NCBI GenBank assembly: GCA_002270565.1
Contig: NQMI01000044.1
Location: forward strand, 124,001 to 188,000
DNA: 64,000 nt
Reading direction: 5' to 3'
Source: Stenocarpella maydis
Lineage: Eukaryota > Ascomycota > Sordariomycetes > Diaporthales > Diaporthaceae
In this document: in pieces, positions 1 to 11,170 of the stretch
Numbering within the stretch: position 1 is the first letter of the stretch
Layout: the number at the start of each line of letters is the position of its first letter
Translations under genes and position numbers: made by a program
Notes under the pieces: model-generated
The model's input: only the letters and a program-made list of their open reading frames with translations
What the model was told of the DNA's origin: nothing
The model's database searches: none

Positions 1-1105
1 AGCCCGTCTGTATCCTCTCTACACCATCCTGGCCCAGCCCCATCCGAGGTGCTACACTGCTCTGCTCACCTCGTCGCCTTGCCTCCCTCTTCCCTTACTT
101 TACCTGCACAATCCTCGTCCCGTCCAATCCCTTCACTTCCTCTTCCTCTCTCCCCTTCCCTTCCCTCCCCTCCCCCACCAACCACCTGCCCGAGTGATCG
201 CGAGGCACGTTGCGCGCGTGGTTGTCCTCATACCTCCAGTCGACGCCGACAAAGAGGTGCGGTTGTGCAGGGGAAAAAGAACAAAGGACCAGAACACGAG
301 GAGGGCCGTGTTATTCGCTCCCACCAATCTCGCCTTCCATTGGCCGGCTCGGAGGGAACAATGAGGTGAACGGGTCCGCGGCACCCCCCTCCCTCCTCCA
401 GACAAAGACTCCCCCCCAGAACTTGCCAGTCGAGATCGAACAGAGGGAAAACACCACGGCCGACTGCGCCGACGGCCGCAGAAGCATTTGGATTTTACAA
501 GCTGGCATCCGACTGTCGCCTGTCCCTCTCTCTGTGTGTTCTCTGCTGCCTGTCACCCTGCCTGTCCTCCTGGCAGCCCGTCCAGTCGTTCCTTCGACAC
601 CACATCGTGTTTGCAAACGCTGCGTCAGCAATGGTTCTGCGCCAGCCAGTCACTCCTTTGCCAAATCCAAATCCAAATCCACACCAGAGCCAAGCTTTCG
701 ACAAGCCCATCGCCGTGCTCCCCAGTTCGGCATCATCCACACTCGCTCCAGTCGCTCCGGTCGCTGTCACCACCACGCCTGCTCCTCAGCTGCATGCTGC
801 TCGCTGGCAACTGCGCCCTGCCTCGCGTCGCGTCGCCTTGCCTTGCCTTGCATACGTAGCGCCTGGGCCGCCCCGTCGTCCCGTCTCCATTGTCCAACCG
901 ATTCGCATGCACAGCAATCGGGACCCGGTCCGCCTCCAGCAATACGGGAAGCCCGTGCTGATCGACAGCGCCCACCCCAAAGCCTAAATCCGAAAGGGCG
1001 GGCATCGTATCCCACGCTCGTTCATCACTCACCACGCTACACTAGACCAACGCTCGCTACTCTTGTCATACGCCCCTCTTTAAGAGGCATTGCCGCCCCG
1101 GCGCG
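1..1105 (+). other. Pyrimidine-rich upstream region of the first gene
   Basis: The stretch is C/T-rich with CCTCCC-like runs, typical of a filamentous-fungal promoter and leader. Several overlapping open frames run through it, but they are compositionally biased (Ser/Pro/Arg/His-rich) and show no recognisable domain. The missing first exon of the gene at 1106-2879, expected to encode a signal peptide, should lie here. I could not place it convincingly. Confidence 0.4.
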
Positions 1106-2879
1106 ATGACTAACCACTTCTACGGGCCTTCACTCTTTCAGGCCCGTAAGACTGACAACAACCACAAGGACAGCAACGTCAACCACCCCCGCCACCACCC
1201 CCGCCACCGATACTCGCACTCGCACTTGCACGGGCGCAGTGTCAGCCACCTCCGCTCGCATGCCCAATTCCACAGGCGCCAGGAGGAGAACGAAACCGCA
1301 GACCTGGATTCCAGCGACCCCACCATCACCGAGGTTGTGCAGACCATTTCGGTCGTCCAGGTCATCGATGGCTCGGGCGCAATCATTGAGACCAAGACCT
1401 TGTCGTCCGACCCGCAGACCAACCTGCTAGACGCCAAGACGGGCTCTACCATTGACACAAACTTCAAGGCTGTGTCACCAACATCCGGCTCCGCTCCTCC
1501 TGTGACAACCTCGTCCACCGCGGCCGAGACTCCAGTCTCGTCGGTGGGCACCGCCTCAGATGCTTCCTTGACCGCCACCTCCCTTCCGCCGCCGGGAACC
1601 ACCGACCTAACCACCTCTATCGTCCCGACCATATCCCTTCCTCCGTCCTTGTCATCTTCGCCAGCTTTCCCTTCTCTCAGTTCCACCCTCAATTCCACCA
1701 CCTGTGAGTAACCCCGTCCCGCAATTGAGCTCCCTCGCAACAAAGACGGCCTGCTGACCTCTCCGCAAAGCCTCATTTACTTCGTCCACTTCGGCTTTGT
1801 TATCAAGCTCGTCCACTCGTTCAAATGCCACGACCACCCAGACCTCGTCAGGAAGCTCGTCGGCATCCCAGTCGCTTTCATCACTGGTGACCACCCTCTC
1901 GTCTTCATTCTCAGCAGCCTCGGTAAGCGGCACGACCTCGAGCCCGCTGTCAGGCTTCACTTCCAGCTCAAATAGTCCCACGACTTCCTCGACGGGGGCA
2001 TCTTCGTCATCCTCGTCATCTTCCAGCTCAGGTTCACTATCAACATCAGCATCGCCCTCAACCACGTTGGACATATGGGGCGGTGGTGGCTCTGCGGGGA
2101 CTACCCCACTTCCCACGCCCTCATCCTCGTCGACGTCGGATCCCTCCAGCGATGACGGAACCCCACCAACGGGCACGGTCGTCGGGGGTGTTGTTGGCGG
2201 TGTAGCCGGACTGGCGCTCTTGGTTGCGTTTGCTTTCGTGCTCCTGAGGTTCAGGAAGCGCGGGTGGTGCCAGCTGCGTCTTGGCGATGAGAAATCCATC
2301 ACTCCAGCCACCAGGGTCGTGGATGCCGGCCCCTCCGGAGACAGCGGCGCCGGCAGTGGTGCACAGCGCACCTCGCAGCGATCATCAGTGCCGTACTCTG
2401 TTGCCTCGTCGCTCGCGGCCTTGGCAGGAAAGCGGTCTTCTCGGGAGCGGTCCAACACGGGGTCAGAAATGGCCGAGAGGGGTTTTGTTCGGGTGTCCGG
2501 GAAGAAGTTGCCCCCCGTGCTCCAGTATGGAGGCGATGGATACTCGGATCCGCGTGACCGAAGCAGTCTCAACAGCGACGCCACTGTCTACCGCGATTCG
2601 ATGGCTATCTTCAACCAGTCGTCAAGCCCTCAGCGCCTGGCTCTTGGCTCTCCCATGCGGCCAGAGAGTGGGGTCATGGTCTATAACCCAGGGCCGGCCA
2701 AGACACCAGTTACGGGCGAGGTCCCCAAGACGATAGACGCGCCGACAATGCCGCAAAACTCAACACTTCCAACGCCCGATGTCATCGGCAGGACCCTCGC
2801 AGCTCAGGACCACTCCCGCGACGGGGCGGCCTCCCGGACATCACGTGGATCGGCCAGGTTCACCGAGCAACTCTCCTGA
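1106..2879 (+). CDS. Ser/Thr-rich single-pass membrane protein (mucin-like surface sensor type)
   Basis: Two segments are clear: 1106-1703 and 1771-2879. They are joined by a 67-base intron (GTGAGT to GCAAAG) that keeps phase. The N-terminal part is His/Arg-rich, followed by a long Ser/Thr/Pro-rich region suited to O-mannosylation, one hydrophobic segment (VVGGVVGGVAGLALLVAFAF, about 2185-2245) with a basic stop-transfer, and a polar cytoplasmic tail. This layout fits fungal cell-surface sensors or anchors of the Mid2/WSC kind, though no WSC cysteine domain is present. The ATG at 1106 is doubtful: it overlaps a CTAAC branch-point motif, and TTTCAG follows at 1136-1141. The real protein probably enters at 1142 from an upstream exon carrying a signal peptide. 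The membrane-protein class is reasonably sure; the function is unknown. Confidence 0.7.
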
Positions 2880-5800
2880 CGGCTTGGGATGGTCTTCGAA
2901 CCTGCTGTCTCGTGTCAATTCATGTTTTGTGCCACATAACGCTCACCGGCCCGGATCCCGCATGCCGGAGCTGTGTATGACCTACAATATTCCAACCATA
3001 CTTCTAATGTTTTGAAACTTAGTTACCCCCCCCCCCGGGCTGATGTTGTCCGGGGCGGTGGCGGCTGACGATGTGCCCATGAAAGCGCAACACTTGATTT
3101 TATGGCGTTTTTGCACTTTTTCATATCTTGGATACCACTTCTTCAGAGGCAGCTGACATTGAAAAATTCGCATTTATGGACAGTAAGGAGGTTTTTGTTT
3201 TACTTTTCAGGGAGGGGAAAAAAGAGAAAAGGTCGCTCTGCCGGGTCGTGAGCAACTCGGTCTGGGAGCCTGGCTGGTCACGGGGGGCCATACGGATTGG
3301 TGGTTCTTGAATTTTCCTCTTCTGTTTTGTTGTTGCACAGAGTGACGTAAATGACCGGCCAGGCTCTTCTAGGAGCAGCGCATCATTACTGTCCAGGGCC
3401 CGTGCATGTGTCTTTGTACATAATAGCTGGAGGCAAATATTACTCTTGACGAACAGGGTTGGGGGGGAATGGGCAGGTCGTGGCCCATCTCCCCTCTACC
3501 TGAGAAGATGCCCCTTGGCAAACCAACCCAAAAACAGAAGCTGTGCGAGTCCCTCCCTCCCGTGATCGCCTCGAGGATGTTGGGCCCCCACACATCAATG
3601 CAACGCCCGTAAGCCACGACCGGCAGAGCAGGTCCCGAGAGTAGAGGCCGCCTTCTCGTTCGGCTCCGGGTCGAGGGACCGGCGCTTGTCAATGCGGGCG
3701 GCGAGGTTCAGTGGAAAGGTGCTCTGGTGTTTACTGACAACACGACTGCACCCAGCCCAGCAGGACAAGCCTCCCTCCTCGGCTGGGAGTGTTCCTCGAG
3801 GGCTTGCTCTGCTCGCTCGCCGTTCCCTCTTATTATTCTTCCTGCGCACCCCAACAACCCCTGGCCTTCCCGGCCCGCCCGCCCCAGGTGTTGGTTCGTC
3901 CGTACGTTAGCAGTCGGATGCCTGCCTTCCCACGAGCCGGCCTAGGCGTCGATCCTTTTTCAGGAAGCCTGGGCACGTGGGTGGGTTCAAGGATGGGAAG
4001 GGGGGGGGGGGTTTGGCATGGGGGCGGCGTACGTCAGCGTTAGTATTATTCACTTTGCCCAGGGGAGCCGCCGCATGCCGACTTGGACATGTGTGGTTGA
4101 AAGCGCCGTGAAGAACTTTGGCAGGTTTCTTTCCTTTCCCTCCCCTATACTTTTCTTATCTTGCCATACTCTATGATAAACTCCGGCCGGGGGGTGTACA
4201 GGGCGGGACCCCAACCGGCCTGTCCTCTGTGTAGGACCACTTCCCGGCGTCACATGAGCCGAGTGAGCATTGAGATGGGACAAAAGGAGAAGAGCGGACC
4301 CCCAGCTCCGGGTCCCACCAAATCGCCCGGTCGCCTCCTGGTAGATACTTTACTGACGATGCAGCTGAGTTCAGTGGGAGAAAAGACAATAGTTATTGTT
4401 AACCTTTGGTCTTGTTGCCTTCTCCGTGCCCTAACCGCTCCCCATCGCAGATCGGATGGTTTATTCCTCCATGGCCCCGGCTAGACGGAAATGTTTACAA
4501 ATTCCCACGTGCTCGGGGCTCGCCTGCCCGGTCCAATGAGCAGGCGCGGACGGGCTGGGCCTCGTGAGGTTGTATCCTGAGACAGACGTGAAACGGACAG
4601 GGGTGGTGGCGGACGGTGCTGGCGAACAAGGGACGGCGGGGAGAGGCAGGGCGAGAAAACCGCTTGGGCTTTTTGGTGGAGGGGGAGGGGGCGACGGGAG
4701 GGGGACAGGGAAAAAGCCAGTGACAAATTCCGATGGCCGTTTCTAAGACTCTTTTCGCCCTTTCCGGGTGGGCTCCGTGTGTGAATCCTCGAGGCGCGGT
4801 TGGGCGGGTGTTTCTGGCGGCCTCAAACCTCGCAGGAAGGGGGGCCGGAGGTGAGCATGACGCGCGCGTTTGTGTGTGTGTGTGCGCGTTGGTTGTGTGC
4901 GGGGTGGGGTTGGGGAGGCTGAGGATGAGGAGATCACGGCCGTCATGAAACAAAGCACCCACGGCGGCACCAGGCTGCCAGGAAACACGGGCGTCCACAT
5001 TGTCGTCGGCTGCCCGGTCGGCAAGGGCGTGATATTTTGTGGGAGCCGAGGGCGGCGATGCGGTCACCGAGGCCGGGGGGCGGGCGACGCGCTTCTTGTT
5101 TGGGACTTGGGCTTGGAGCAGCACAGAGTGCTGGCTGACGGGAGGGATACGGATACAGCACAGCAGTTACTCCGTACACATAGCAGCTGGTGGTCGGCAT
5201 GGTCCTACACTATGTCGTGTCGGCCCCACCAGGTTTTGGCTTTTGATACCCTTGCATCGGAGAATTATGTCGTCTCCTCTCTCGACCAGACCGAGGGGAC
5301 ACGCCTCGCACCCAAGTATAAGCCACGCCGGTTCCAGGCGTCCAGGCCTTGCCCAACCGCGTCACCGCTGGCGAGAGGCATCAGGGGGCGTTAGGCTCGG
5401 GTTCTTCTTGACTCCCTCCACCCCGTCGTCATACGACCGTTGGGATTCGGTATCGACCCTACGACGTACAAGTTCATGCGCTGCGGGACGTAACATGGAG
5501 GTTTCGTCGCCTAACTCTGTTGGGAGTGGGATGGGGGCAGCACTTGATCGGAACAGCGGACGGCCCATCTACACAAGTGGGGCCCCGGCATTCTTTGAGC
5601 CCCAGTCCGTGGCACGTGAACCTCGCAGTAGTCCAGTGTCGTCCGACGACTCGTCGATTACACTACGCAAGACTACATACATCTGTGTATTGTACTCCAA
5701 AGCGGAGCCTCGCTTATTGCCAGCGCTTGTACGCCGCAGCGCATGCTTAGTACCCAGTCTACACTACCTTTTGTCACCGAGCACGCTACAAGGGTGGGAG

Positions 5801-7258
5801 GGTAAGCCGCCAGCCGAGATTTAAGGTTGCGTGGTACCTGCAGCTTACCCCCCCGAGGTCTGAGTCATCGAGTGCGGCGAGGGGCAATGGCCAGGCGAAC
5901 TGGTGGTGTTGCTTGCTGAGCTTGGGGCGCAGTAGGTGTTGGATATCAGGAGATAGTCGACAGCGGGCAAGATTCCGATGGTGAGGAAGGCTGTCGTTTG
6001 TGTCCAGCTTGGAGCGGGGCCCACCGATACTCGGTACGCTGCTCCCCCCCCCCCCCCAGCCTGGTGCGTCTCCCGTGTTAGACGACTTCTTGGGACGGAC
6101 GGGAAACTCGGGATCGTCGTCCTTAATTACCGCCTGGTAAGCCCGCGCCGTCGTACGCACATGGAATGGAGGGATGCCAGATGGCGGTCACGTCGCCGCC
6201 GCCGATAATAGCTCTCAGCCTTGGTGGTCGGCCGAGACCATGGGCCGCAGCCACTGCCATGTGCATGCGCGACAAGTCAGTCATCACCAGACATGATGCG
6301 GCGTCATAGACGGGGCGGACGTGCCTGCGCCTCCCTGGGGCACACCGACCTGGGTGGGCCGGCGGGAGAAGAGTGACTCTATCCGAAAATGCATGAGTGA
6401 GTATGGGACAGATTAGGGACATTAATAGACCAGACCGCAAGCCTTCAACAGGACAGGCTGGGCGGCGGCGGCGGCGGCGACGACGTCTGTGTGTTGTGTC
6501 AGGCCTTATATCTCGGCCCCCATCCTCGACGGGCCTTTTCTTCCCTTCTTTCTTGGCGGCGAGAGCGGGCCAAGCTGCGGCGGCGGGGCATGCCACACAC
6601 GTCGTGCCCAGCACCGAAGGCACAGACCAAGTCGCTTCGGGTCGATGGTGTCGCCGTCAACGGCAATGACCTGACACCTGCTCCTAGATAGGACCAGGTG
6701 CCGCTGCCGCGGCCCAAGCAAACCTAAAACCCAAGCTAAGGAGCAGTCCTGGGCGTTGCCGTCGACCACCGATGGATATCACGGGCGTGGCGTTCAAGGT
6801 GGCAGCCCGCGGCGGCGCGCATGGAGACACGGAGGAGGAGGCAGGGATGGCGCCTTGTCTCAAGGGCAAAAGCAAGAGTGAGGCAAGCCCTCTTGATGTG
6901 CCAACTGCTGGAGAATTGTCAGCACCTCGGAGCTTCAGGGTGACAGCAGGAGAAGAGCAGTAGGTGACGAGGGGGACCGGCATTGACGTCCGCTAAACCT
7001 AGTCCAGGACCGAATTCCGGCACTCCCAATTCGTCAGAACATGCATCATGACTTTGTGGGCACAGAGCAGAGCATACCTACTCCCCTGCTTCCTTTTGGG
7101 TGTGGTGAGCACCACTTGAGACGGGCCGCCCTGGCGCGTGTGAGAGTGAGAGCGTGAGAGCGTGAGAAGGACACACAGCCAGGCCAAGGCCAATGCCAAT
7201 GCCCATGCCCATGCCCATCCCAATGCCAACGCCAATGCCAACGCCAATGCCAATGCCA

Positions 7259-7315
<57 letters not shown>

Positions 7316-8125
7316 CCACATGACCCCTGCCTGCCTGCCTGCCTGCCTGCATCTTCATCTCGACAGCTTTCAATGTCTGACTACCATGACCACAGCTGTA
7401 CTATCTACCAGATCTGGGCTCAAAATGCTCGTTGACCTTAACCTGGCCTGGCCTGGCCTGGCCGGGCTGGTCTGGACCAAAAGACCAAAAGCTGGCTGGG
7501 TTTGTACCGAGTAGACTAATGTCGTATGTGCCGTGGCGAGAATGCCTGCTATCGGGAACTCAAGCCTCCAAATATCCGCCAACTAGTCGCGGTATTGCGT
7601 CGACGCACAGGCTCGACTCTCCTAGGATCAGCGCTTCCCTGCAACCTGCGACCCTTCAAACCCTCCAAGCCCCTGCGTAGGCATTGTGGGTACTCAGACT
7701 CCCAGACAGCCCCGGACCAGACAGGCTTATTACGGCTTCGACGGCAGGTCAAGTAGTGGGAGGGAGGGAGTGTACACACCAGAATGCATGCTCTCTGTCC
7801 TGGAGCGCACACACACCACACACCACACACACAACCCCGGTACCCTGCCAAGCTTCTGGAGGGGATCCCCAAGGTCGCAGCGACTGGTGGGCTTGGCGAC
7901 ACCTGCAACACGTCCAGGTGAGTACCCACTGTGCCCCGCCGCCTTCTTTCCCAGCTGCTACTTATGTTGTATCTACTATTACTTGCGAGAGCTGCCACTT
8001 ACACCCACACGCAACCCGCTCCCGCTCCCGCAACGCCCAGGCCCTGCACTCCACCTGCAACGGTGCTCCGGACCATTCAGTGACTGACCACCACCCAAAC
8101 CTGACAGTGGCCTTCTTCTCCCCCC
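2880..8125. other. Gene-free region with repeats and homopolymer runs
   Basis: I see no gene I can support in these 5.2 kb. Open frames on both strands are short, Pro/Arg/Gly-biased and without motifs. The region holds C or G runs of ten or more (about 3028, 4000 and 6045), a GGC run near 6463, a TG tract near 4873 and the tandem repeats around 7189-7467. The last 200 bases before the gap are pyrimidine-rich and look like a gene leader. They may once have belonged to the truncated transcription factor beyond the transposons. Confidence 0.5.
7189..7318. repeat. Hexanucleotide tandem repeat (GCCCAT/GCCAAT)
   Basis: About 21 tandem copies of a 6-base unit, mostly GCCCAT with GCCAAT and GCCAAC variants. 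The 3' half is nearly perfect GCCCAT, so expansion there is likely recent. In different frames it reads as Met-Pro, His-Gly or Trp-Ala dipeptides, which makes long but meaningless open frames on both strands. A CCTG tetranucleotide run follows at about 7324-7351. Confidence 0.9.
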
Positions 8126-8147
8126 NNNNNNNNNNNNNNNNNNNNNN
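8126..8147. other. Assembly gap (22 N)
   Basis: A run of 22 N separates ordinary GC-rich DNA from the AT-rich transposon block. Its position at the edge of a repeat suggests a collapsed or unresolved repeat, so the true missing length is unknown. Confidence 0.98.
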
Positions 8148-8660
8148 AAAAGAATTAAGGGACTAATTCTTAAGGAGGGAGATAAGGTCTACCTCCTTTA
8201 CTAAAACATTAAAACCAAGCAACCTAATAATAAGCTTAATTATAAGAAAATCAGCCCCTTTAAAATTTCAAGAAAGCTTTCAAATACCAACTATAAACTC
8301 TTGTTACCTAAAGGAATAAAATAATACTTAATCTTTTACATCTTACTCTTAAAACCAGCACCTAAAAATACAAAACTTAAAATATAGATTAAAACCCTTA
8401 ACAAATATAATAAGGAATATAAAGTAGAAAACATTATGAACTTAAGGCAGCACTAAGGGATAACGGAGTACCTCATCAAGTGGAAAGGCTACAACTCCAG
8501 CAAAAACACATAGGAACCGGCCCAAAACTTGACCCACTGTCCAACCAACAACCCAAATATCAGTCACACCCAAAACCCATCTAAACAAATAGAACGCGGA
8601 TATTCGCATCCACAAAAACGGATAGTACATCCACACATATACCAACCCAGTGCACATATA
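8148..8660 (+). mobile_element. Relic of a Ty3/gypsy retrotransposon: integrase C-terminus with chromodomain
   Basis: Translating + through in-frame stops gives the end of a chromointegrase. First comes a GDKVYLL-type element, then a KLNYKKISPFKI-like SH3 fold segment and a LLKPAP junction. A chromodomain-like stretch follows (EYLIKWKGYNSS, then N-T-stop-E-P where Trp is expected). Stops sit where Trp, Gln or Arg would be expected (TGG to TAG, CAA to TAA), which is the CpA-to-TpA pattern of repeat-induced point mutation. The N gap removes everything upstream; no LTR is visible. The element is dead. Confidence 0.75.
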
Positions 8661-8879
8661 ATACAGACTAGCAAAATTAGTATGTAAACTATTATTTTGA
8701 CCTTAGCCGCTATTATCACCAGTAGTCCTCATCATTGCTCCAGCAATACTACTATCATTATACTCACTATAGTAGGAATCGCTCAAATCAATGGTATTTT
8801 GCTATATATCTAGTCTGTACGGACCACAATTTTGTCTTGAATCTCCTCCTTTACCTCATTGTCGTCATTGTTGTTGCTA

Positions 8880-11160
8880 ACGAGGTCCTCAACAATCAGA
8901 TCTACCTATAGCAACTAGTTAATACTTCTAATAGCTGCTGTATGCTGCCGCTTAGCCCCTAATTTCATACTTAAGGGTGTGCCTGCTGCTGAGGTTCTCG
9001 TGATGTCTAACGGCGCCCTTCACTTCTGAGGCTGCTGCTTTACCTTCTTCATAACCCTTCCTACTAGCTGCTGCTTCTAACGGATGCTAGCGTGCTGGGT
9101 ATTTCTGCCACGGGCATCCTCTTTATCTAGGGACTAGAGGGTATCATTATTCCACTCAAAAGCTGAATTTACATGCTATACTAAAGCCGTTATTGCCCTC
9201 ATCTTATCGCTAGCTCTGCTGCCGAGGCTCGCTGTAGTGGAGGTCGTCTTTTTACCCATTACCGCCTTCCTACAGCTCTTAAAGAGACCCTCTTTATTAG
9301 CTGCAAATGGTACATTCTCGTGAGGTCTGCCCTTTATAGCGGTAACCTTCTTCAGCGAGTATATGCTAAGGAGAGGGTTCTTAAGGGAGAGGTTACAATT
9401 AAGGTAGTAGTCTTTATACATATTGCTCTTCTCAAGAGGAAGTAAAGCCTCCTCTTTATTAGTAATTTAATTTGCATAGGTCATACCATACTGTGTGTAG
9501 ACTGCATAGCTGCAGTCAGAAGGTCTATAGTAGCCCTATGGGGCTTCTTTTTGAAGCATCCTTAACGCCTTCTGGCGCTCAATCGTAAGTATCTCCAGCG
9601 CTGCCCTTGAGACCTGCAGTGGCAGCTAATTAAGCTACTTCTGACTATTAAACTTCTGGAGTGATAATATCTTCTGCTTTGCCTCCTCCTAATGAAGGCT
9701 ATAAGCAGTATTATTAATAGCCTTATAATTAGCTATTCTCAGATAGAGAAGATTCCCCATCCTATAGCCCAGGTATACCTTTAGCTTCCAGTATATTTGC
9801 TTAGTGGAGGAGGTTATATGCAAGCTAAAGTTGAGGGTTTTGTAGATCTAATGGGCTGCCCATTTGGTAATAATCTTCTCAGCCTTATTAATATACTACA
9901 TCTTAAGGTACTGGATAATTGCTATCTGATCTAAGAAGACCTCTTGAAGCTATTGCTAAGCTATATTATAGATCTCACAATTTATAGAGTACTCCATAAA
10001 CTTGAGGAGGTTAAAGAGGGCTATTTAAATATATGGCACCTTATCAGGTACCCATAAGGGTACTATAGCCTTCCCTCTTGCTAGCGCTATAAGGGAAGTA
10101 AGATCCTTACCCTCCTTATTAAGATCTTCAGCCTTAGCGACCTCCATAGTATTTTCCTCCGGGCCTCTTATTGCTAGTGCCTTAGGGCCTCCTATTGCCG
10201 GCCCTATAGCTCCTGGCTTATACTACTTCTTCTTAATATTAAGGATAATATTCATATTGATATAAAAGATATATAGCTAATGGCGTGCCCTAGGGAATTC
10301 GTGCTTGAGGGCGTTGATTAGAGCATTATTGTAGTTAGTGATGAAGAGCCTTGGAGGCTTGATTTGGCACTTGTGGAGAAGACTGTGAAGCTGCTTAAGA
10401 AGCTATCGGAAGCCAGGTTCTCTCTTATTATTAATGACCCCTTGGAATAGTGGCAATATCCTCTTCGTGTGGGTTACTACTATGCCTTGAAAGAAGGGCA
10501 TCTTCTTGCTATTGGTTGAATAGGTATAATTAAGCAAGAGATTGCACGTAAAGCATAGCTCTTGAACCCACGCTAGCTACTGCTTCTTATACCAGAAGAT
10601 GCCTGTAATACTTCCCTCCTCATCAATAGCCCAATGATACCAGCAGCCCTCCTTCTTAAGCCAGTCTATTGCTGCTTGGGTAGGTGTGTAGATGCCCTAC
10701 TGCTGCTTATAGAAGTCTGTAAGCCAGTTCTTTATAATATTTAGCCCCAGCAATATACTTGGGTACTCTTAGCGTAGAGCTGCTGTAAGTCTCGCGGGCT
10801 TTGTGAGGGCTGGGTCTGCAGCCGTGCGGGCGAGGAAGTTGTGATGGTCTTGTGATAGCTTTGCCCAGCCTTGCTGGGCTTCAGGTACCTCCTGAGGGCC
10901 GTGATGAGTATGCATACCCTTCTGGATTACGAGGGTCTACTTGCTAGCCGTTGTATGGGTCGTATGGGCGAGGGCTTGCTACCCGCAGCCTGCTTTAATT
11001 ATTGAGGCATTATTTATTGTTGCAGTCAAGGGTTGCAGGGCACCTCTACTACAGACCAACACCGTGCATTTAGCGTCTGCTTTTTGTAAAGTTGTAAGGA
11101 ATCCAGCAGATTTTGTAGCTTCATCTAAATCAGCCTTAAGGTCCTTATAGGTATTATATC
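8880..11160 (-). mobile_element. Relic of a Mutator-like (MULE, FAR1/Hop-type) DNA transposon
   Basis: Reading the minus strand from about 11155 down gives a MULE transposase with many stops. An N-terminal FAR1-like segment is followed by DWLKKEGCWYHWAID, a TYSTNSKKMPFFQGIVV block, FITNYNNALINALKHEFP, then a stop, LYIFYINMNI. The MULE core normally has Asp at the start of the CTYKTN block and in the TDxxxAL block. Here both positions read Asn, consistent with G-to-A change, so the DDE catalytic triad is lost. Trp codons have become TAG repeatedly. No terminal inverted repeats could be recognised by eye. The 5' end of the transposase lies next to a truncated transcription factor gene, suggesting the element inserted into it. 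Confidence 0.75.
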
Positions 11161-11170
11161 CACCCTAAAA

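Noticed and set aside
210..1109. A 299-codon frame at the left end
   Set aside because: It is Ser/Pro/Arg-biased low-complexity sequence in a pyrimidine-rich leader, overlaps other equally long frames, and starts inside the region likely to be promoter.
7046..7435. Long frames of His-Gly, Met-Pro and Trp-Ala dipeptides on both strands
   Set aside because: They are readings of the GCCCAT hexamer repeat in different frames; no start context, no domain and no splice-supported extension.
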